Shown here: positions 19,083 through 29,431 of the stretch, piece after piece
How the letters are laid out: each line of letters begins with the position of its first letter
How positions within the stretch are numbered: position 1 is the stretch's first letter
From: Caballeronia sp. SBC1
GTDB taxonomy: Bacteria > Pseudomonadota > Gammaproteobacteria > Burkholderiales > Burkholderiaceae
Length of the DNA stretch: 64,000 bases
Direction of reading: 5' to 3'
Assembly (NCBI RefSeq): GCF_011493005.1
Contig: NZ_CP049156.1
Span: 2,542,001-2,606,000 of the forward strand
Made by a program: the position numbers and the translations under genes
The notes under the pieces: generated by a model
Told to the model about the DNA's origin: nothing
The model's input: only the letters and a program-made list of their open reading frames with translations
Databases searched by the model: none

Positions 19083-20408
19083 TCACGCGGTAAGCGCTTC
19101 GGACGTGTGCGCGTGATGCGCATGTCCGTCGACGAGACAATGTTTGTGCTCGACGTGATATTCGAATTCGTCCCAGAAGTGCTTCAGCATGCCGCGCACC
19201 GGCATGGCCGCCGCGTCGCCGAGTGCACAAATGGTGCGTCCCATGATGTTTTCCGCGACCGAGTTCAGCAGATCCAGGTCTTCCTTGCGCCCGAGTCCGT
19301 GTTCGATCCGATGCACCACGCGATACAGCCAGCCCGTACCTTCACGGCAAGGCGTGCATTGACCGCACGACTCTTCGTAATAGAAGTAAGACAGGCGCAG
19401 CAGCGAGCGCACCATGCAGCGTGTTTCGTTCATCACGATCACGGCGCCCGAACCGAGCATTGACCCGGCTTTCGCGATGGAGTCGTAGTCCATGTCGGTA
19501 TTCAACATGATCTCGCCCGGAATCACCGGTGCCGACGATCCACCGGGGATCACCGCTTTCACCGACTTGCCGCGCACACCGCCGGCCAGATCGAGCAAGG
19601 TTGCGAACGACGTACCGAGCGGCACTTCGAAGTTGCCCGGACGATTGACGTCGCCGGCGACCGAGAAGATCTTCGTGCCGCCGTTGTTCGGCCGACCGAT
19701 CTCGAGATACTTCTGCGGGCCAATAGCCAGCAAGAACGGGACGGCTGCGAACGTTTCGGTGTTGTTGATCGTGGTCGGCTTGCCGTACACGCCGAAGCTC
19801 GCCGGGAACGGCGGCTTGAAGCGCGGTTGGCCCTTCTTGCCTTCCAACGACTCGAGCAACGCAGTTTCTTCGCCGCAGATATACGCGCCGTAACCATGGT
19901 GCGCATGCAGTTCGAACGAGAAGCCTGAACCGAGAATATTCGCACCGAGATAACCGGCCGCACGCGCTTCTTCAAGCGCCTGCTCGAAGATCTTGTAGAC
20001 CTCGAAAATCTCGCCGTGAATATAGTTGTAGCCGACCGTGATGCCCATGGCATACGCGCCAATAGCCATGCCTTCGATCAGCGAATGCGGATTCCAGCGC
20101 AGGATGTCGCGGTCTTTGAACGTGCCCGGCTCCCCTTCGTCCGAATTGCAGACGAGATACTTCTGCCCCGGAAACTGACGGGGCATGAAGCTCCACTTGA
20201 GACCGGTCGGGAAACCCGCACCGCCGCGCCCGCGCAGGCCCGACGCCTTGACGTCGGCAATGACCTGCTCTTGCGGGATTTTTTCTTCGAGAATGCGGCG
20301 CAGCTGGGCGTAACCGCCGCGCGCGACATAGTCTTCAAGGTGCCAGTTTTCGCCGTTGAGGCCGGCGAGAATCAGGGGCTGGATGTGGCGATCGTGAAGA
20401 GACGTCAT
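19083..20408 (-). CDS. nuoF: NADH-quinone oxidoreductase subunit F
   Basis: 441-residue flavoprotein holding FMN, the NADH site and cluster N3. Visible motifs: [18 protein letters not shown] (NADH/FMN glycine-rich loop, about residue 60), [18 protein letters not shown] (FMN), and [12 protein letters not shown] with a later Cys (N3 [4Fe-4S]). It accepts hydride from NADH and passes electrons into the iron-sulfur chain. The ATG at 20408 overlaps the nuoE stop (ATGA), which settles the start against a longer frame reaching into nuoE. Confidence 0.97.
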   Translation of the reverse strand: MTSLHDRHIQPLILAGLNGENWHLEDYVARGGYAQLRRILEEKIPQEQVIADVKASGLRGRGGAGFPTGLKWSFMPRQFPGQKYLVCNSDEGEPGTFKDRDILRWNPHSLIEGMAIGAYAMGITVGYNYIHGEIFEVYKIFEQALEEARAAGYLGANILGSGFSFELHAHHGYGAYICGEETALLESLEGKKGQPRFKPPFPASFGVYGKPTTINNTETFAAVPFLLAIGPQKYLEIGRPNNGGTKIFSVAGDVNRPGNFEVPLGTSFATLLDLAGGVRGKSVKAVIPGGSSAPVIPGEIMLNTDMDYDSIAKAGSMLGSGAVIVMNETRCMVRSLLRLSYFYYEESCGQCTPCREGTGWLYRVVHRIEHGLGRKEDLDLLNSVAENIMGRTICALGDAAAMPVRGMLKHFWDEFEYHVEHKHCLVDGHAHHAHTSEALTA

Positions 20409-20890
20409 TTCGATAGTTCCTCGAGGAGCGTGTCGATCCGCTCGCGGCTCATGAAACTGCACATACGATGATTGTTCACGAGCAACACGGGTGCATCGCC
20501 GCACGCGCCGAAACATTCGCCTTCTTTCAAGGTGAATTTACCGTCAGCGGTGGTTTCGCCAAAGTCGATGCCGAGCTTTTGCTTCAGGTATTCAGCCGCG
20601 CTTTCCGAACCGCCGTCCGGACCGAGTTGGCACGGCAGGTTCGTACAGAGCGTGATCTTGTGTTTGCCGACCGGCGCGGTCTCGTACATGGTGTAGAACG
20701 TCGCCACTTCCTGCACGGCCACGGCGGGCATGCTGAGGTAATCGGCGACAAACTGCATGAGTTCCGGCGACAGCCAGCCGTGCTCTTCCTGAGCAACGGT
20801 CAACGCCGACATCACCGCGGACTGTTTCTGGTCCACGGGATATTTCGCGATCGCGCGATCGATTTCTTTCAGGCCTTCAGCTGAGATCAT
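20405..20890 (-). CDS. nuoE: NADH-quinone oxidoreductase subunit E
   Basis: 161-residue thioredoxin-like [2Fe-2S] subunit (cluster N1a). The ligands appear as CTNLPC and, 36 residues later, [13 protein letters not shown]. It packs against NuoF in the NADH module. The start [18 protein letters not shown] matches family length; an in-frame GTG nine bases earlier is possible since the ribosome site (AAAGAG) is weak for either. It overlaps nuoF by 4 bp and is preceded by a 158-bp gap containing an inverted repeat. Confidence 0.95.
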   Translation of the reverse strand: MISAEGLKEIDRAIAKYPVDQKQSAVMSALTVAQEEHGWLSPELMQFVADYLSMPAVAVQEVATFYTMYETAPVGKHKITLCTNLPCQLGPDGGSESAAEYLKQKLGIDFGETTADGKFTLKEGECFGACGDAPVLLVNNHRMCSFMSRERIDTLLEELSK

Positions 20891-20979
20891 TTCAGACACG
20901 ACTCTTTCAGTTCCTACCGAACGAAAACCCACCGCGCGCTTCTTTTGCGGCAGACCTGGCGTCCTGCTGTTGTTGGTTC

Positions 20980-21016
20980 GCCGGCATGCTCAGCGCTGTT
21001 GCGCGTGCATGCCGGC
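20980..21016 (-). repeat. Inverted repeat between nuoD and nuoE
   Basis: GCCGGCATGC (20980-20989) and GCATGCCGGC (21007-21016) form a perfect 10-bp stem with a 17-base loop. It lies in the transcribed gap between nuoD and nuoE without a T-run, so it is more likely an RNA-stability, processing or attenuation element than a full terminator. Confidence 0.65.
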
Positions 21017-21048
21017 GTGGTGCGGCGCAGTTTCCTGGCGACGTCATG

Positions 21049-22302
21049 TCAGCGATCGATCTCGCCGAACACGATGTCCTGCGTGCCGATGATCGTCACC
21101 GCGTCCGCAATCATGTGACCGCGAGCCATTTCGTCGAGTGAAGCAAGATGCGCATAACCCGGAGCACGAATCTTCAGTCGATACGGCTTGTTCGCACCAT
21201 CCGAAATCAGATAAATGCCAAACTCGCCCTTCGGATGCTCGACCGCCGCATACGTTTCACCTTCGGGAACGTGAAAACCTTCCGTAAAGAGCTTGAAGTG
21301 GTGAATCAGCTCTTCCATGTTGGTCTTCATGCCCACGCGCGAAGGCGGTGCAATCTTGTGATTGTCGACCATCACCGGGCCTGGATTCTTACGAAGCCAG
21401 TCAATACATTGTTTCGCGATGCGGGTGGACTGGCGCATTTCTTCCACACGCACGAGATAGCGGTCATAGCAGTCGCCGTTCACGCCAACCGGAATATCAA
21501 AGTCCAGTTGATCGTAGACTTCATACGGCTGCTTCTTGCGCAGATCCCATTCAATGCCCGAGCCGCGCAGCATCGCGCCGGTCATGCCGAGCTGCAGTGC
21601 GCGCTCAGGACTGACCACGCCGATACCCACCAGCCGCTGCTTCCAGATACGGTTATCGGTCAGCAGCGTCTCGTACTCATCGACACATTTCGGAAAGCGG
21701 TTAAAGAAGTCTTCGATGAAATCGAGCAACGAACCCTGACGGGTTTCGTTCATCCGCGACAACGCCTTCGCATTGCGGATTTTCGACGCCTTGTATTGCG
21801 GCATTGCGTCAGGCAGATCGCGATACACGCCGCCCGGACGGTAATACGCCGCGTGCATCCGTGCGCCGGATACCGCTTCGTACACGTCCATCAGGTCTTC
21901 GCGTTCGCGGAACGCGTACAAAAACACCGCCATTGCGCCGACGTCGAGCGCGTGCGAGCCGATCCACATCAGGTGGTTCAGCACACGCGTGATTTCGTCG
22001 AACAGCACGCGGATATATTTCGCGCGAACCGGGATGTCAATGCCGAGCAGCTTCTCGATCGCCATTACGTAGCCGTGCTCGTTGACCATCATCGACACGT
22101 AGTCGAGACGGTCCATGTACGGCACGGACTGAATGAAGGTCTTCGATTCCGCGAGCTTTTCAGTCGCGCGATGCAACAGGCCGATATGCGGATCGGCGCG
22201 CTGAATTACTTCGCCGTCCAGTTCCAGCACGAGGCGCAGCACACCGTGCGCGGCCGGGTGTTGCGGGCCGAAATTGAGCGTGTAGTTCTTGATCTCTGCC
22301 AT
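21049..22302 (-). CDS. nuoD: NADH-quinone oxidoreductase subunit D
   Basis: 417-residue subunit of the Q-module (49-kDa homologue), starting [20 protein letters not shown], with the conserved HxxHG-type GPQHPAAHG loop at the quinone pocket, [13 protein letters not shown], and [19 protein letters not shown] near the C-terminus. It lines the quinone-binding cavity with NuoB. It starts 9 bp after nuoC as a separate gene, unlike the fused nuoCD of Escherichia coli. Confidence 0.97.
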   Translation of the reverse strand: MAEIKNYTLNFGPQHPAAHGVLRLVLELDGEVIQRADPHIGLLHRATEKLAESKTFIQSVPYMDRLDYVSMMVNEHGYVMAIEKLLGIDIPVRAKYIRVLFDEITRVLNHLMWIGSHALDVGAMAVFLYAFREREDLMDVYEAVSGARMHAAYYRPGGVYRDLPDAMPQYKASKIRNAKALSRMNETRQGSLLDFIEDFFNRFPKCVDEYETLLTDNRIWKQRLVGIGVVSPERALQLGMTGAMLRGSGIEWDLRKKQPYEVYDQLDFDIPVGVNGDCYDRYLVRVEEMRQSTRIAKQCIDWLRKNPGPVMVDNHKIAPPSRVGMKTNMEELIHHFKLFTEGFHVPEGETYAAVEHPKGEFGIYLISDGANKPYRLKIRAPGYAHLASLDEMARGHMIADAVTIIGTQDIVFGEIDR

Positions 22303-22311
22303 GGCGTTCTC

Positions 22312-22914
22312 TTAGTGTTTCAGACCGCCATAGCGGTCCTCGCGGATCACGCGCGGCGTGATTTCGCGCGGCTCGATCGTCACTGGCTGGTACACAACGC
22401 GCTTCTCTTCGGCGTCGTAACGCATTTCGACATAACCCGACACCGGGAAGTCCTTGCGGAACGGATGGCCGATAAAACCGTAGTCGGTGAGAATGCGGCG
22501 CAGGTCCGGGTGACCTTCGAAGACGATACCGAACAGGTCGAATGCTTCCCGTTCGTACCAGTTCGCCGACGACCAGACATCGACAGCCGACGGAACGATC
22601 GGCACTTCGTCGTCCGGTGCGAACACGCGCACGCGCAGACGCCAGTTGTTCGCGATCGAAAGAAGATGGAGGACGGCCGCGAAACGCGGGCCTTCGTAGG
22701 CGCCTTCGCCGTACGTGGAGTAGTCGACGCCGCACAGGTCGACGAGTTGTTCGAAGCCGAGCGAACGGTCGTCGCGCAGCTTGAGCAGCACGTCGGCGTA
22801 GTTCGCAGCTTTGACGACAATAGTCAGTTGCCCGAGCGACTCGGTGATGCTTTGCAGGCGGTCGCCGAACGCCGCCTCGAGGTTCGCTTTCAGGGTCTCG
22901 AGTTTGCTTGCCAT
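22312..22914 (-). CDS. nuoC: NADH-quinone oxidoreductase subunit C
   Basis: 200-residue 30-kDa-type subunit. The family signature is visible in [40 protein letters not shown] (about residues 117-156). It is structural in the connecting module of complex I. Separate from nuoD, as expected outside the enterobacteria. A 123-bp gap with a perfect inverted repeat separates it from nuoB upstream. Confidence 0.97.
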   Translation of the reverse strand: MASKLETLKANLEAAFGDRLQSITESLGQLTIVVKAANYADVLLKLRDDRSLGFEQLVDLCGVDYSTYGEGAYEGPRFAAVLHLLSIANNWRLRVRVFAPDDEVPIVPSAVDVWSSANWYEREAFDLFGIVFEGHPDLRRILTDYGFIGHPFRKDFPVSGYVEMRYDAEEKRVVYQPVTIEPREITPRVIREDRYGGLKH

Positions 22915-22998
22915 ATTGGGAGGCTCTGGCCTTGGTGACGCTTAATGGGACTTCAGGGACTTCAATGCCGTGACTTCAACAGCGCTGACTGACGTGCT

Positions 22999-23027
22999 TA
23001 TGTGCGCCATGACAGACGGCGCACATA
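22999..23027 (-). repeat. Inverted repeat between nuoB and nuoC
   Basis: TATGTGCGCC (22999-23008) and GGCGCACATA (23018-23027) form a perfect 10-bp stem with a 9-base loop, located just after the nuoB stop inside the nuo operon. No T-run follows. It may protect or process the mRNA or lower downstream expression. Confidence 0.65.
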
Positions 23028-23037
23028 CTAACGACAA

Positions 23038-23517
23038 TTACTGGCGAGCGATGGTGCTGGTGCGGCGAATTTTCGCCTGCAACTGAATCACGCCATACAC
23101 CAGCGCTTCAGCCGTCGGCGGGCACCCGGGCACGTAGACGTCGACCGGTACGATCCGGTCACATCCGCGCACGACGGAATACGAATAGTGGTAGTAACCA
23201 CCGCCGTTGGCGCACGAACCCATGGAAATGACCCAGCGCGGCTCGGCCATCTGGTCATAGACCTTGCGCAGCGCCGGCGCCATCTTGTTGCACAGCGTGC
23301 CAGCGACGATCATCACGTCCGACTGCCGCGGACTCGGACGAAACACGACGCCGAAACGATCCAGATCGTAGCGAGCAGCACCCGCATGCATCATCTCGAC
23401 CGCGCAACACGCCAGACCGAACGTCATGGGCCACAGCGAACCCGTGCGCGTCCAGTTGATAAGCTTGTCAGCCGTGGTGGTGACAAACCCTTCCTTCAAG
23501 ACCCCTTCGATACTCAT
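23038..23517 (-). CDS. nuoB: NADH-quinone oxidoreductase subunit B
   Basis: 159-residue subunit carrying the terminal [4Fe-4S] cluster N2 next to the quinone site. The ligands are visible in [11 protein letters not shown] (tandem Cys, about residue 35), [23 protein letters not shown] and [12 protein letters not shown]. The amphipathic N-terminus and length are normal. It lies 88 bp after nuoA. Confidence 0.97.
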   Translation of the reverse strand: MSIEGVLKEGFVTTTADKLINWTRTGSLWPMTFGLACCAVEMMHAGAARYDLDRFGVVFRPSPRQSDVMIVAGTLCNKMAPALRKVYDQMAEPRWVISMGSCANGGGYYHYSYSVVRGCDRIVPVDVYVPGCPPTAEALVYGVIQLQAKIRRTSTIARQ

Positions 23518-23605
23518 TTGCTTTCACTCCAGATGAGCAGCCAGCCAAAGCCGCCCAGCAATCCGGTGATCAGGTGAACCTCAACCCGCCGCGCCCGTTA
23601 CACCG

Positions 23606-23965
23606 TCACTCCCAGTCCAGCCCACCCTTTCTCCAGATGTAGGCGAAACCAAGAAGAAACTCGAGCAGAAAAACCATCATTGACAGGAAACCAGGCCAGC
23701 CGATGTCGCGCAGGGCGACGCCCCACGGAAACAGGAACGCGGTTTCGAGGTCGAAAATAATGAACAGAATAGCGACGAGATAGTAACGCACATCGAACTT
23801 CATCCGCGCGTCTTCGAATGCCTCGAAGCCGCACTCGTAAGGCGCGTTCTTTTCTGTGTCAGGCTTATGGGGACCGAGAACCTTACCGATGCTGACTAGA
23901 GCGATGCCTAAACCGGTGCCCACGACGAGAAACAGCAAGACGGGATAATAGGCTGAGAGATTCAC
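23606..23965 (-). CDS. nuoA: NADH-quinone oxidoreductase subunit A
   Basis: 119-residue membrane subunit with three helices and the conserved loop [32 protein letters not shown], which contains the quinone-channel cysteine. I use a GTG start at 23965: it gives the family N-terminus ([11 protein letters not shown]), and GAGGATAGTC precedes it. A longer in-frame start 63 bases upstream has no support. It is the first gene of the 14-gene nuo operon, 165 bp downstream of the tRNA-Leu gene. Confidence 0.95.
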   Translation of the reverse strand: MNLSAYYPVLLFLVVGTGLGIALVSIGKVLGPHKPDTEKNAPYECGFEAFEDARMKFDVRYYLVAILFIIFDLETAFLFPWGVALRDIGWPGFLSMMVFLLEFLLGFAYIWRKGGLDWE

Positions 23966-24085
23966 GACTATCCTCAAATCGGTTTGATCTGGTGTGCCGG
24001 CCGGGACGACTGCCCAACCGATTTTCAACTAAAGACAAGAAACATGCACAAGAGACTTTGAGCAAATTCACTCGCCAGAAGCGAC

Positions 24086-24119
24086 AATGCCAGCCGAAGC
24101 AATGCATGCGGCTGGCATT
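24086..24119 (-). repeat. Stem-loop between tRNA-Leu and nuoA
   Basis: AATGCCAGCCG (24086-24096) and CGGCTGGCATT (24109-24119) make a perfect 11-bp stem with a 12-base loop, 11 bases after the tRNA 3' end. No T-run follows on the - strand, so read-through into nuoA is possible; it may assist tRNA 3' processing or partly terminate. Confidence 0.7.
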
Positions 24120-24130
24120 GGATAACTTTT

Positions 24131-24215
24131 TGGTGCCGACGGCGAGACTCGAACTCGCACAGCTTTCGCCACTACCCCCTCAAGATAGCGTGTCTACCAA
24201 TTTCACCACGTCGGC
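24131..24215 (-). tRNA. tRNA-Leu (GAG)
   Basis: 85 bases including an encoded CCA end. The acceptor stem GCCGACG pairs with CGTCGGC. The anticodon stem CTATC/GGTAG encloses loop TTGAGGG, giving anticodon GAG. The long variable arm of class II tRNAs is present, and the T-arm contains GTTCGAGTC. It reads CUC and CUU leucine codons. It lies between secG and nuoA on the same strand. Confidence 0.95.
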
Positions 24216-24329
24216 ACTGTCTTGCAATCCGGAAAAACAACTTCTTATTGCCGGGAATCGCTTCAAGAACAAAATTATAACCGGGTTAACCAGTTTGTTC
24301 AACGCACAAAAAGCGATCCACGCGAAAAA

Positions 24330-24707
24330 TTATTTCGGAACGTCAGAACCAGGACCCGACGATGCGACCGGCGCTGAAGCACCTGCTGAAGCCGAAGCAC
24401 CAATAGCCGGATGCACCGCGGGCGCGGTCACTGCTGCCCCGCCCAGCAAGCCTGCAGAGGCTGCCGGCTTGTAGCTGCCGAGATACGTCAGCGTCAATGT
24501 CGAGATGAAAAACACGGCAGCGAGCACGGCCGTTGTACGCGACAGGAAGTTGGCCGAGCCAGTTGCCCCGAACAGACTTCCCGACGCACCACTACCGAAG
24601 GCCGCGCCCATGTCTGCGCCTTTACCGTGCTGCAACAATACCAGCCCGATAACACCAAACGCCGACAACAACTGGACGACGATAATCAAAGTCTTTAAAT
24701 ACAGCAT
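24330..24707 (-). CDS. secG: Preprotein translocase subunit SecG
   Basis: 125-residue SecYEG accessory subunit. It has two membrane helices, residues 5-22 (LKTLIIVVQLLSAFGVIG) and about 55-75, separated by the conserved cytoplasmic loop LLQHGKGADMGAAFGSGASGSLFG. The tail after the second helix is rich in Ala, Ser and Pro. It stimulates protein translocation with SecA. The start at ATG 24707 is the family form; a GTG nine bases upstream is the alternative. It lies 86 bp after tpiA and is followed by tRNA-Leu. Confidence 0.95.
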   Translation of the reverse strand: MLYLKTLIIVVQLLSAFGVIGLVLLQHGKGADMGAAFGSGASGSLFGATGSANFLSRTTAVLAAVFFISTLTLTYLGSYKPAASAGLLGGAAVTAPAVHPAIGASASAGASAPVASSGPGSDVPK

Positions 24708-24793
24708 TGCGTTCACCCGACTCTTTAATGTTCACATGACACTGTTGCGTCACGCTTTTAATGCTTACACATTCGAAAGCTTAAACTCGGTGA

Positions 24794-25576
24794 TTAAACC
24801 GAAACGTTTTGTGCCGCCCGGCAAATCGCAAGAAAATCGTTCGACTTCAGCGATGCACCGCCAATCAATCCGCCGTCGATGTCCTGTTGAGCGAATAATT
24901 CTTCCGCATTCTCCGGCTTGACGCTGCCGCCGTACAACACTGGGACGTCTGCCACTGCCGCGCCCTTGCCCGCCAGTCGCGCCCGCAGGAATGCGTGAAC
25001 CTGTTGCGCCTGCGCCGTCGTTGCGCTTTTTCCCGTGCCGATCGCCCAGACCGGCTCATAGGCCACGACGATCTTCGACGCTTGGGCTTCGCTCAACACC
25101 AGCAACACCGCTTCCAGTTGCGTGCTGACCACTTGTTCTGTCAAACCGTTGTCACGCTGCTCCAGCGTTTCGCCCACGCACACAATGGGTGTCAGCCCCG
25201 CTTCCAGGGCTCGTTGCGCCTTCACCGCGACCAGGTCCGAATGCTCGCCATGATAGGCGCGCCGCTCCGAGTGACCGACGATTGCGAACGTTGCATCAAA
25301 ATCCGCCGCCATGTCTGCGGCGACTTCGCCGGTGTAAGCGCCCTGTGTGTGGGCTGACACGTCCTGGACACCCCACGCGACCACCGATCCGCCCAGCAGC
25401 GCCTGCGCCTGCGCCAGATACGGCGCGGGCACGCAAACCGCTGCGCGCACACCGTTCTGCAACGTCGCGGCGCCCGCGGCCACCGCTTGCATCAAGACCG
25501 CGTTCTCAGCCAGACGGCCGTGCATCTTCCAGTTACCGACCACCAGCTTTGCACGTTTGGCTTGTTCTTTCGGCAT
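24794..25576 (-). CDS. tpiA: Triosephosphate isomerase
   Basis: 260-residue TIM barrel interconverting dihydroxyacetone phosphate and glyceraldehyde 3-phosphate. Catalytic residues are visible: Lys in VVGNWKMHG, His in IVGHSERR, and Glu with the flexible lid loop in [17 protein letters not shown]; the phosphate-binding YGGSV and GGASL are near the end. The ATG at 25576 is chosen because CGAGACAA precedes it and the N-terminus matches the family; an in-frame codon 78 bases upstream is less likely. Confidence 0.97.
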   Translation of the reverse strand: MPKEQAKRAKLVVGNWKMHGRLAENAVLMQAVAAGAATLQNGVRAAVCVPAPYLAQAQALLGGSVVAWGVQDVSAHTQGAYTGEVAADMAADFDATFAIVGHSERRAYHGEHSDLVAVKAQRALEAGLTPIVCVGETLEQRDNGLTEQVVSTQLEAVLLVLSEAQASKIVVAYEPVWAIGTGKSATTAQAQQVHAFLRARLAGKGAAVADVPVLYGGSVKPENAEELFAQQDIDGGLIGGASLKSNDFLAICRAAQNVSV

Positions 25577-25733
25577 TTGTCTCGTAGCAGCGAGGCTGCC
25601 GATCATTGAAATAGAAAAAATGGAACTTTTGGACGCAACGCGCCAGCACAACATGCGATTTTACTGTGCCCAGCCGAAAACGGTCAAACGACGAAACCTG
25701 ATACGCCGTTCATTTCAACTTCGCGACCCGGAA

Positions 25734-26750
25734 TCAGGCGACCTGACTCCAGTCCAGCATGATCTTGCCAATGTGCGTACCGCCTTCCATCAACGCGTGA
25801 GCAGCGGCAGCCTGATCGGCGGGGAAAACCTGATGAATGACAGGCTTGATCCGCCCGGCTTCAATTTCCGGCCACACCTGCGTCTTCAGCTGTACCGCAA
25901 CCCTGCCTTTGAACGCGACTGAACGCGGCCGCAATGTGGACCCGGTAATCACTAAACGACGGCGCAGCACTTCGTTGAGGTTGATCTCGGCCTTCGAACC
26001 ACCCAGCGTTGCGATCACCACCACCCGTCCACCGTCGGCCAGCGCCTTCAGTTCACGCGGAAGATAGTCGCCGGCGACCATGTCGAGGATCACATCCACG
26101 CCGCGATCGTTCGTCAGCGACTTCACGACATCGACGAAATCTTCCGTGTTGTAGTTAATCGCGCGTTCTGCGCCCAGTTTTTCACACGCCTGACACTTCT
26201 CGTCGTTTCCGGCCGTCACGAACACGCGATGCCCCAGCGCCTTTGCAATCTGAATGGCCGTCACGCCGATACCGCTCGATCCGCCCTGGATCAGCAGCGT
26301 TTCTTCCGCACCGTTCTCACCCTTGCCCAGATGCGCGCGTTCGAATACGTTGCTCCAGACCGTGAAGAACGTTTCCGGCAGCGATGCCGCCTCAATGTCC
26401 GTCAACCCCTTCGGCACCGGCAAGCATTGATCGAGCGGCGCGCACGCGTATTCGGCATAACCGCCGCCCGCGAGCAGCGCACAGACACGATCGCCAACCT
26501 TCAAACCGAACGGATTGTGCTTCGGATCGAAGTCGCCCCGCACGATCTCGCCTGCCACTTCCAGCCCCGGCAGATCCGACGCACCCGGCGGCGGAGCATA
26601 GCCGCCCTTGCGCTGGAACACGTCCGGGCGATTCACGCCCGACGCCGCGACCTTGATCAGCACTTCGCCGGCTTTCGGCTCCGGCATGGAACGCTCGCCC
26701 AGCTTCAATACATCGGGCGCGCCGAACTCGGTGATTTCGATGGCTTTCAT
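25734..26750 (-). CDS. NAD(P)H:quinone oxidoreductase, zinc-free MDR family (PIG3-like)
   Basis: 338-residue medium-chain dehydrogenase/reductase without zinc ligands. Domain order: a GroES-like N-terminal part with ASGVNRPDVFQRKGGYAPPPGASD, then the Rossmann nucleotide-binding segment LIQGGSSGIGVTAIQIAKALG (about residues 145-165), then VDVILDMVAGDYLPRELKAL. PIG3/TP53I3-type enzymes reduce quinones with NADPH. GGGAATAAGCAG precedes the ATG. It lies between pnp and tpiA, all on the - strand. Confidence 0.92.
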   Translation of the reverse strand: MKAIEITEFGAPDVLKLGERSMPEPKAGEVLIKVAASGVNRPDVFQRKGGYAPPPGASDLPGLEVAGEIVRGDFDPKHNPFGLKVGDRVCALLAGGGYAEYACAPLDQCLPVPKGLTDIEAASLPETFFTVWSNVFERAHLGKGENGAEETLLIQGGSSGIGVTAIQIAKALGHRVFVTAGNDEKCQACEKLGAERAINYNTEDFVDVVKSLTNDRGVDVILDMVAGDYLPRELKALADGGRVVVIATLGGSKAEINLNEVLRRRLVITGSTLRPRSVAFKGRVAVQLKTQVWPEIEAGRIKPVIHQVFPADQAAAAHALMEGGTHIGKIMLDWSQVA

Positions 26751-26867
26751 CTGCTTATTCCCTTCAAGTCACACTCGCGTAACACCGATGCATAACCCCA
26801 TGGCATTGCGGGCTCATTACCCCGAAACCCGCAATAACATCGAATCACATTCGAACCATCAGATTCG

Positions 26868-26901
26868 AAAACGGCCGGCGCGCGAACTTCACGCGCCGGC
26901 C
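26868..26901 (-). terminator. Terminator after pnp
   Basis: On the - strand GGCCGGCGCG, a 9-base loop and CGCGCCGGCC form a 10-bp stem followed by GTTTTCG. It starts 16 bp after the pnp stop codon. Confidence 0.8.
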
Positions 26902-26917
26902 CTCCGAACTTACCGCA

Positions 26918-29059
26918 TTACTGCTGCGTCGGCTGGATCGGTTCGATAGGCGCGCCGCCTTCGTTCAACAAAGCCTTCGCTGACAAACGAACACGACCCT
27001 TTTCGTCTGTCTGGATGACCTTGACCTTCACGATCTGGCCTTCCTTCAGGTAGTCGTTGATGTCCTTGATGCGCTCGTTGACGATTTCCGAGATGTGCAG
27101 CAGACCATCCTTACCCGGAAGAATATTCACGATCGCGCCGAAGTCCAGCAATTTGAGTACCGGGCCTTCGTAGACCTGGCCCACTTCCACTTCAGCCGTG
27201 ATGTTCTCAATGCGCTTCTTCGCTTCCGCCATGCCTTCGCTGCTCGTGCTAGCGATAGTCACCACGCCGTCGTCCGAAATGTCGATGGTCGTGTTGGTTT
27301 CTTCGGTCAACGCACGGATTACCGAACCGCCCTTGCCGATCACGTCGCGGATCTTCTCCGGATTGATCTTCATGGTGATCATGCGCGGCGCATAGTCCGA
27401 CAGGTTCGTGTTCGTACCCGGAACAGCGGTCGTCATCTTGCCGAGGATATGCATGCGGCCTTCCTTCGCCTGCGCGAGCGCGACCTGCATGATTTCCTTC
27501 GTGATGCCCTGGATCTTGATGTCCATCTGAAGCGCCGTCACGCCTTGCGCCGTGCCCGCCACCTTGAAGTCCATGTCGCCGAGGTGATCTTCGTCGCCCA
27601 GGATGTCGGTCAATACTGCAAACTTGTTGCCTTCCAGAATCAGGCCCATCGCAATACCCGCGACGTGCGCCTTCATGGGCACCCCAGCGTCCATCAGCGC
27701 GAGACAGCCGCCGCAGACCGAAGCCATGGACGACGAACCGTTCGATTCCGTGATTTCCGACACAACGCGGATGGAGTAGCCGAATTCGTCGGCGCTTGGC
27801 AGGCAAGCCGCCAATGCGCGCTTGGCCAGACGGCCGTGACCGATTTCGCGGCGCTTCGGCGAACCGACGCGACCCGTTTCGCCGGTCGCGAAAGGAGGCA
27901 TGTTGTAGTGAAGCATGAAGCGTTCGCGATACTCGCCTTCGAGCGCGTCGATGTTCTGTTCGTCGCCCTTCGTGCCCAGCGTCGCGATCACGAGCGCTTG
28001 CGTTTCTCCGCGCGTGAACAAAGCCGAACCGTGCGTACGCGGCAGCACGCCGGTACGGATTTCGATCGGACGGACGGTGCGCGTGTCGCGGCCGTCAATA
28101 CGCGGTTCGCCGTTCAGGATCTGCGTACGGACGATCTTTGCTTCGATGTCGAACATCACGTTGCCGATGCTCGCCTTGTCAGCCGGCGTCTCACCCTTGG
28201 CAACAGCTTCTTCGGTCAGCTTTGCGGTCGTTGCTGCGTAGACTTCCTTCAGCTTCGCGGTGCGAGCCGATTTGTCGCGGATCTGGTACACGGCGTTCAG
28301 TTCGGCTTGCGCCAGTTCCGTCACGCGTGCGATCAGCGGCTCGTTCTTCGGCGCCGGCGTCCAATCCCATTCCGGCTTGCCACCTTCGGCGACCAGTTCG
28401 TGGATTGCGTCGATAGCCACTTGCATCTGGTCATGACCAAACACCACAGCGGCCAGCATGACTTCTTCGGTCAGTTGCTGCGCTTCCGATTCCACCATCA
28501 ACACCGCGCGCTCCGTACCGGCGACGATCAAATCGAGTGCCGATTCCTTCATCTGCGGACGGGTCGGATTCAGCACGAATTCGTTGTTGATGTACGCGAC
28601 GCGAGCGGCGCCCACCGGGCCGTTGAACGGCAAGCCGGAGATAGCCAGGGCCGCCGATGCGCCGATCAGCGCAGGAATGTCAGCGGGCACATCCGGATTC
28701 AGCGACAACACGTGAATCACAACCTGGACTTCGTTGTAGAAGCCTTCGGGGAACAGCGGACGCAACGGACGGTCGATCAAACGCGAGATCAGCGTCTCAC
28801 CTTCCGACGGACGGCCTTCGCGACGGAAGAAACCACCCGGGATCTTGCCGGCTGCGTAGGTCTTTTCCAGATAGTCGACGGTCAGCGGGAAGAAGTCTTG
28901 ACCCGGCTTTGCCGTTTTCGCGCCGACAACCGTCGCGAGCACCACGGTATCTTCGATATCAACGATGACCGCGCCGCCAGCCTGGCGCGCGATTTCACCT
29001 GTTTCCAGGCGAACGTTGTGTTGTCCCCACTTGAATTCCTTGACGATCTTTTTAAACAT
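26918..29059 (-). CDS. pnp: Polyribonucleotide nucleotidyltransferase (PNPase)
   Basis: 713-residue 3'-to-5' phosphorolytic exoribonuclease and degradosome component. Order: first RNase PH domain from [12 protein letters not shown], an alpha-helical linker, second RNase PH domain with [16 protein letters not shown] and the catalytic region [19 protein letters not shown], then KH ([18 protein letters not shown]) and S1 ([33 protein letters not shown]) domains. AAGGAGTGAGA precedes the ATG at 29059, which decides that start. rpsO lies upstream, with a terminator between them; the pnp leader contains a long stem-loop. Confidence 0.97.
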   Translation of the reverse strand: MFKKIVKEFKWGQHNVRLETGEIARQAGGAVIVDIEDTVVLATVVGAKTAKPGQDFFPLTVDYLEKTYAAGKIPGGFFRREGRPSEGETLISRLIDRPLRPLFPEGFYNEVQVVIHVLSLNPDVPADIPALIGASAALAISGLPFNGPVGAARVAYINNEFVLNPTRPQMKESALDLIVAGTERAVLMVESEAQQLTEEVMLAAVVFGHDQMQVAIDAIHELVAEGGKPEWDWTPAPKNEPLIARVTELAQAELNAVYQIRDKSARTAKLKEVYAATTAKLTEEAVAKGETPADKASIGNVMFDIEAKIVRTQILNGEPRIDGRDTRTVRPIEIRTGVLPRTHGSALFTRGETQALVIATLGTKGDEQNIDALEGEYRERFMLHYNMPPFATGETGRVGSPKRREIGHGRLAKRALAACLPSADEFGYSIRVVSEITESNGSSSMASVCGGCLALMDAGVPMKAHVAGIAMGLILEGNKFAVLTDILGDEDHLGDMDFKVAGTAQGVTALQMDIKIQGITKEIMQVALAQAKEGRMHILGKMTTAVPGTNTNLSDYAPRMITMKINPEKIRDVIGKGGSVIRALTEETNTTIDISDDGVVTIASTSSEGMAEAKKRIENITAEVEVGQVYEGPVLKLLDFGAIVNILPGKDGLLHISEIVNERIKDINDYLKEGQIVKVKVIQTDEKGRVRLSAKALLNEGGAPIEPIQPTQQ

Positions 29060-29377
29060 TCTCACTCCTTCTTCGTTATGCCTCGCGTGTTTCCTGACGT
29101 GTTGTCGTGGATTCCGGAGCATCCGGAGTCCGTGCACACGGTAAAAAAACGGCGAAGCCAAGCGATGACCGGAACCGCGCGAAAAGAGAGGTATATGTCA
29201 TTCCAACGCAACACGACACGCGATGCGCATGACGCGCTGGAATGACACAAAACTCTTCTGCTAAGCCCGGTCCTGTAGTCGAATCGGTTTCCGATCCGGG
29301 GTTGGCTTTAATGCAAGCCTTCGATAATTCCCGCTACTTTCCCTTCTCCGCCCATTACGAGCGCGCCGTTCAAAAAC
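29060..29377 (-). promoter_or_regulatory. pnp leader with long stem-loop
   Basis: The 318 bases between the rpsO terminator and pnp hold no gene. On the - strand, 29246-29234 (GTCATTCCAGCGC) pairs with 29209-29197 (GCGTTGGAATGAC) to give a 13-bp stem, with one G-U pair and a 24-base loop. A smaller hairpin (ATCGG-AAA-CCGAT) lies near 29282-29296. In Escherichia coli PNPase represses its own synthesis after RNase III cuts a leader stem; this stem is a plausible equivalent. No promoter could be placed with confidence. Confidence 0.6.
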
Positions 29378-29413
29378 AAAATGCCTGTATCAGCAGACTG
29401 ACACAGGCATTTC
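29378..29413 (-). terminator. Terminator after rpsO
   Basis: On the - strand AAATGCCTGTGTCAG, loop TCTG and CTGATACAGGCATTT form a 15-bp stem with one G-U pair, followed by a T-rich run. It lies 18 bp after the rpsO stop and separates rpsO from pnp transcription at least partly. Confidence 0.92.
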
Positions 29414-29431
29414 GTTGTGAACGCTAGCCGC

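Noticed and set aside
21148..22938. 596-codon open frame opposite nuoC-nuoD
   Set aside because: It spans two real genes and their junction on the other strand, with shadow-type composition.
27095..29245. 716-codon open frame opposite pnp
   Set aside because: High GC gives long open antisense frames. The composition (His, Arg, Gln rich) is that of a shadow, there is no ribosome site, and the opposite strand encodes a complete PNPase.
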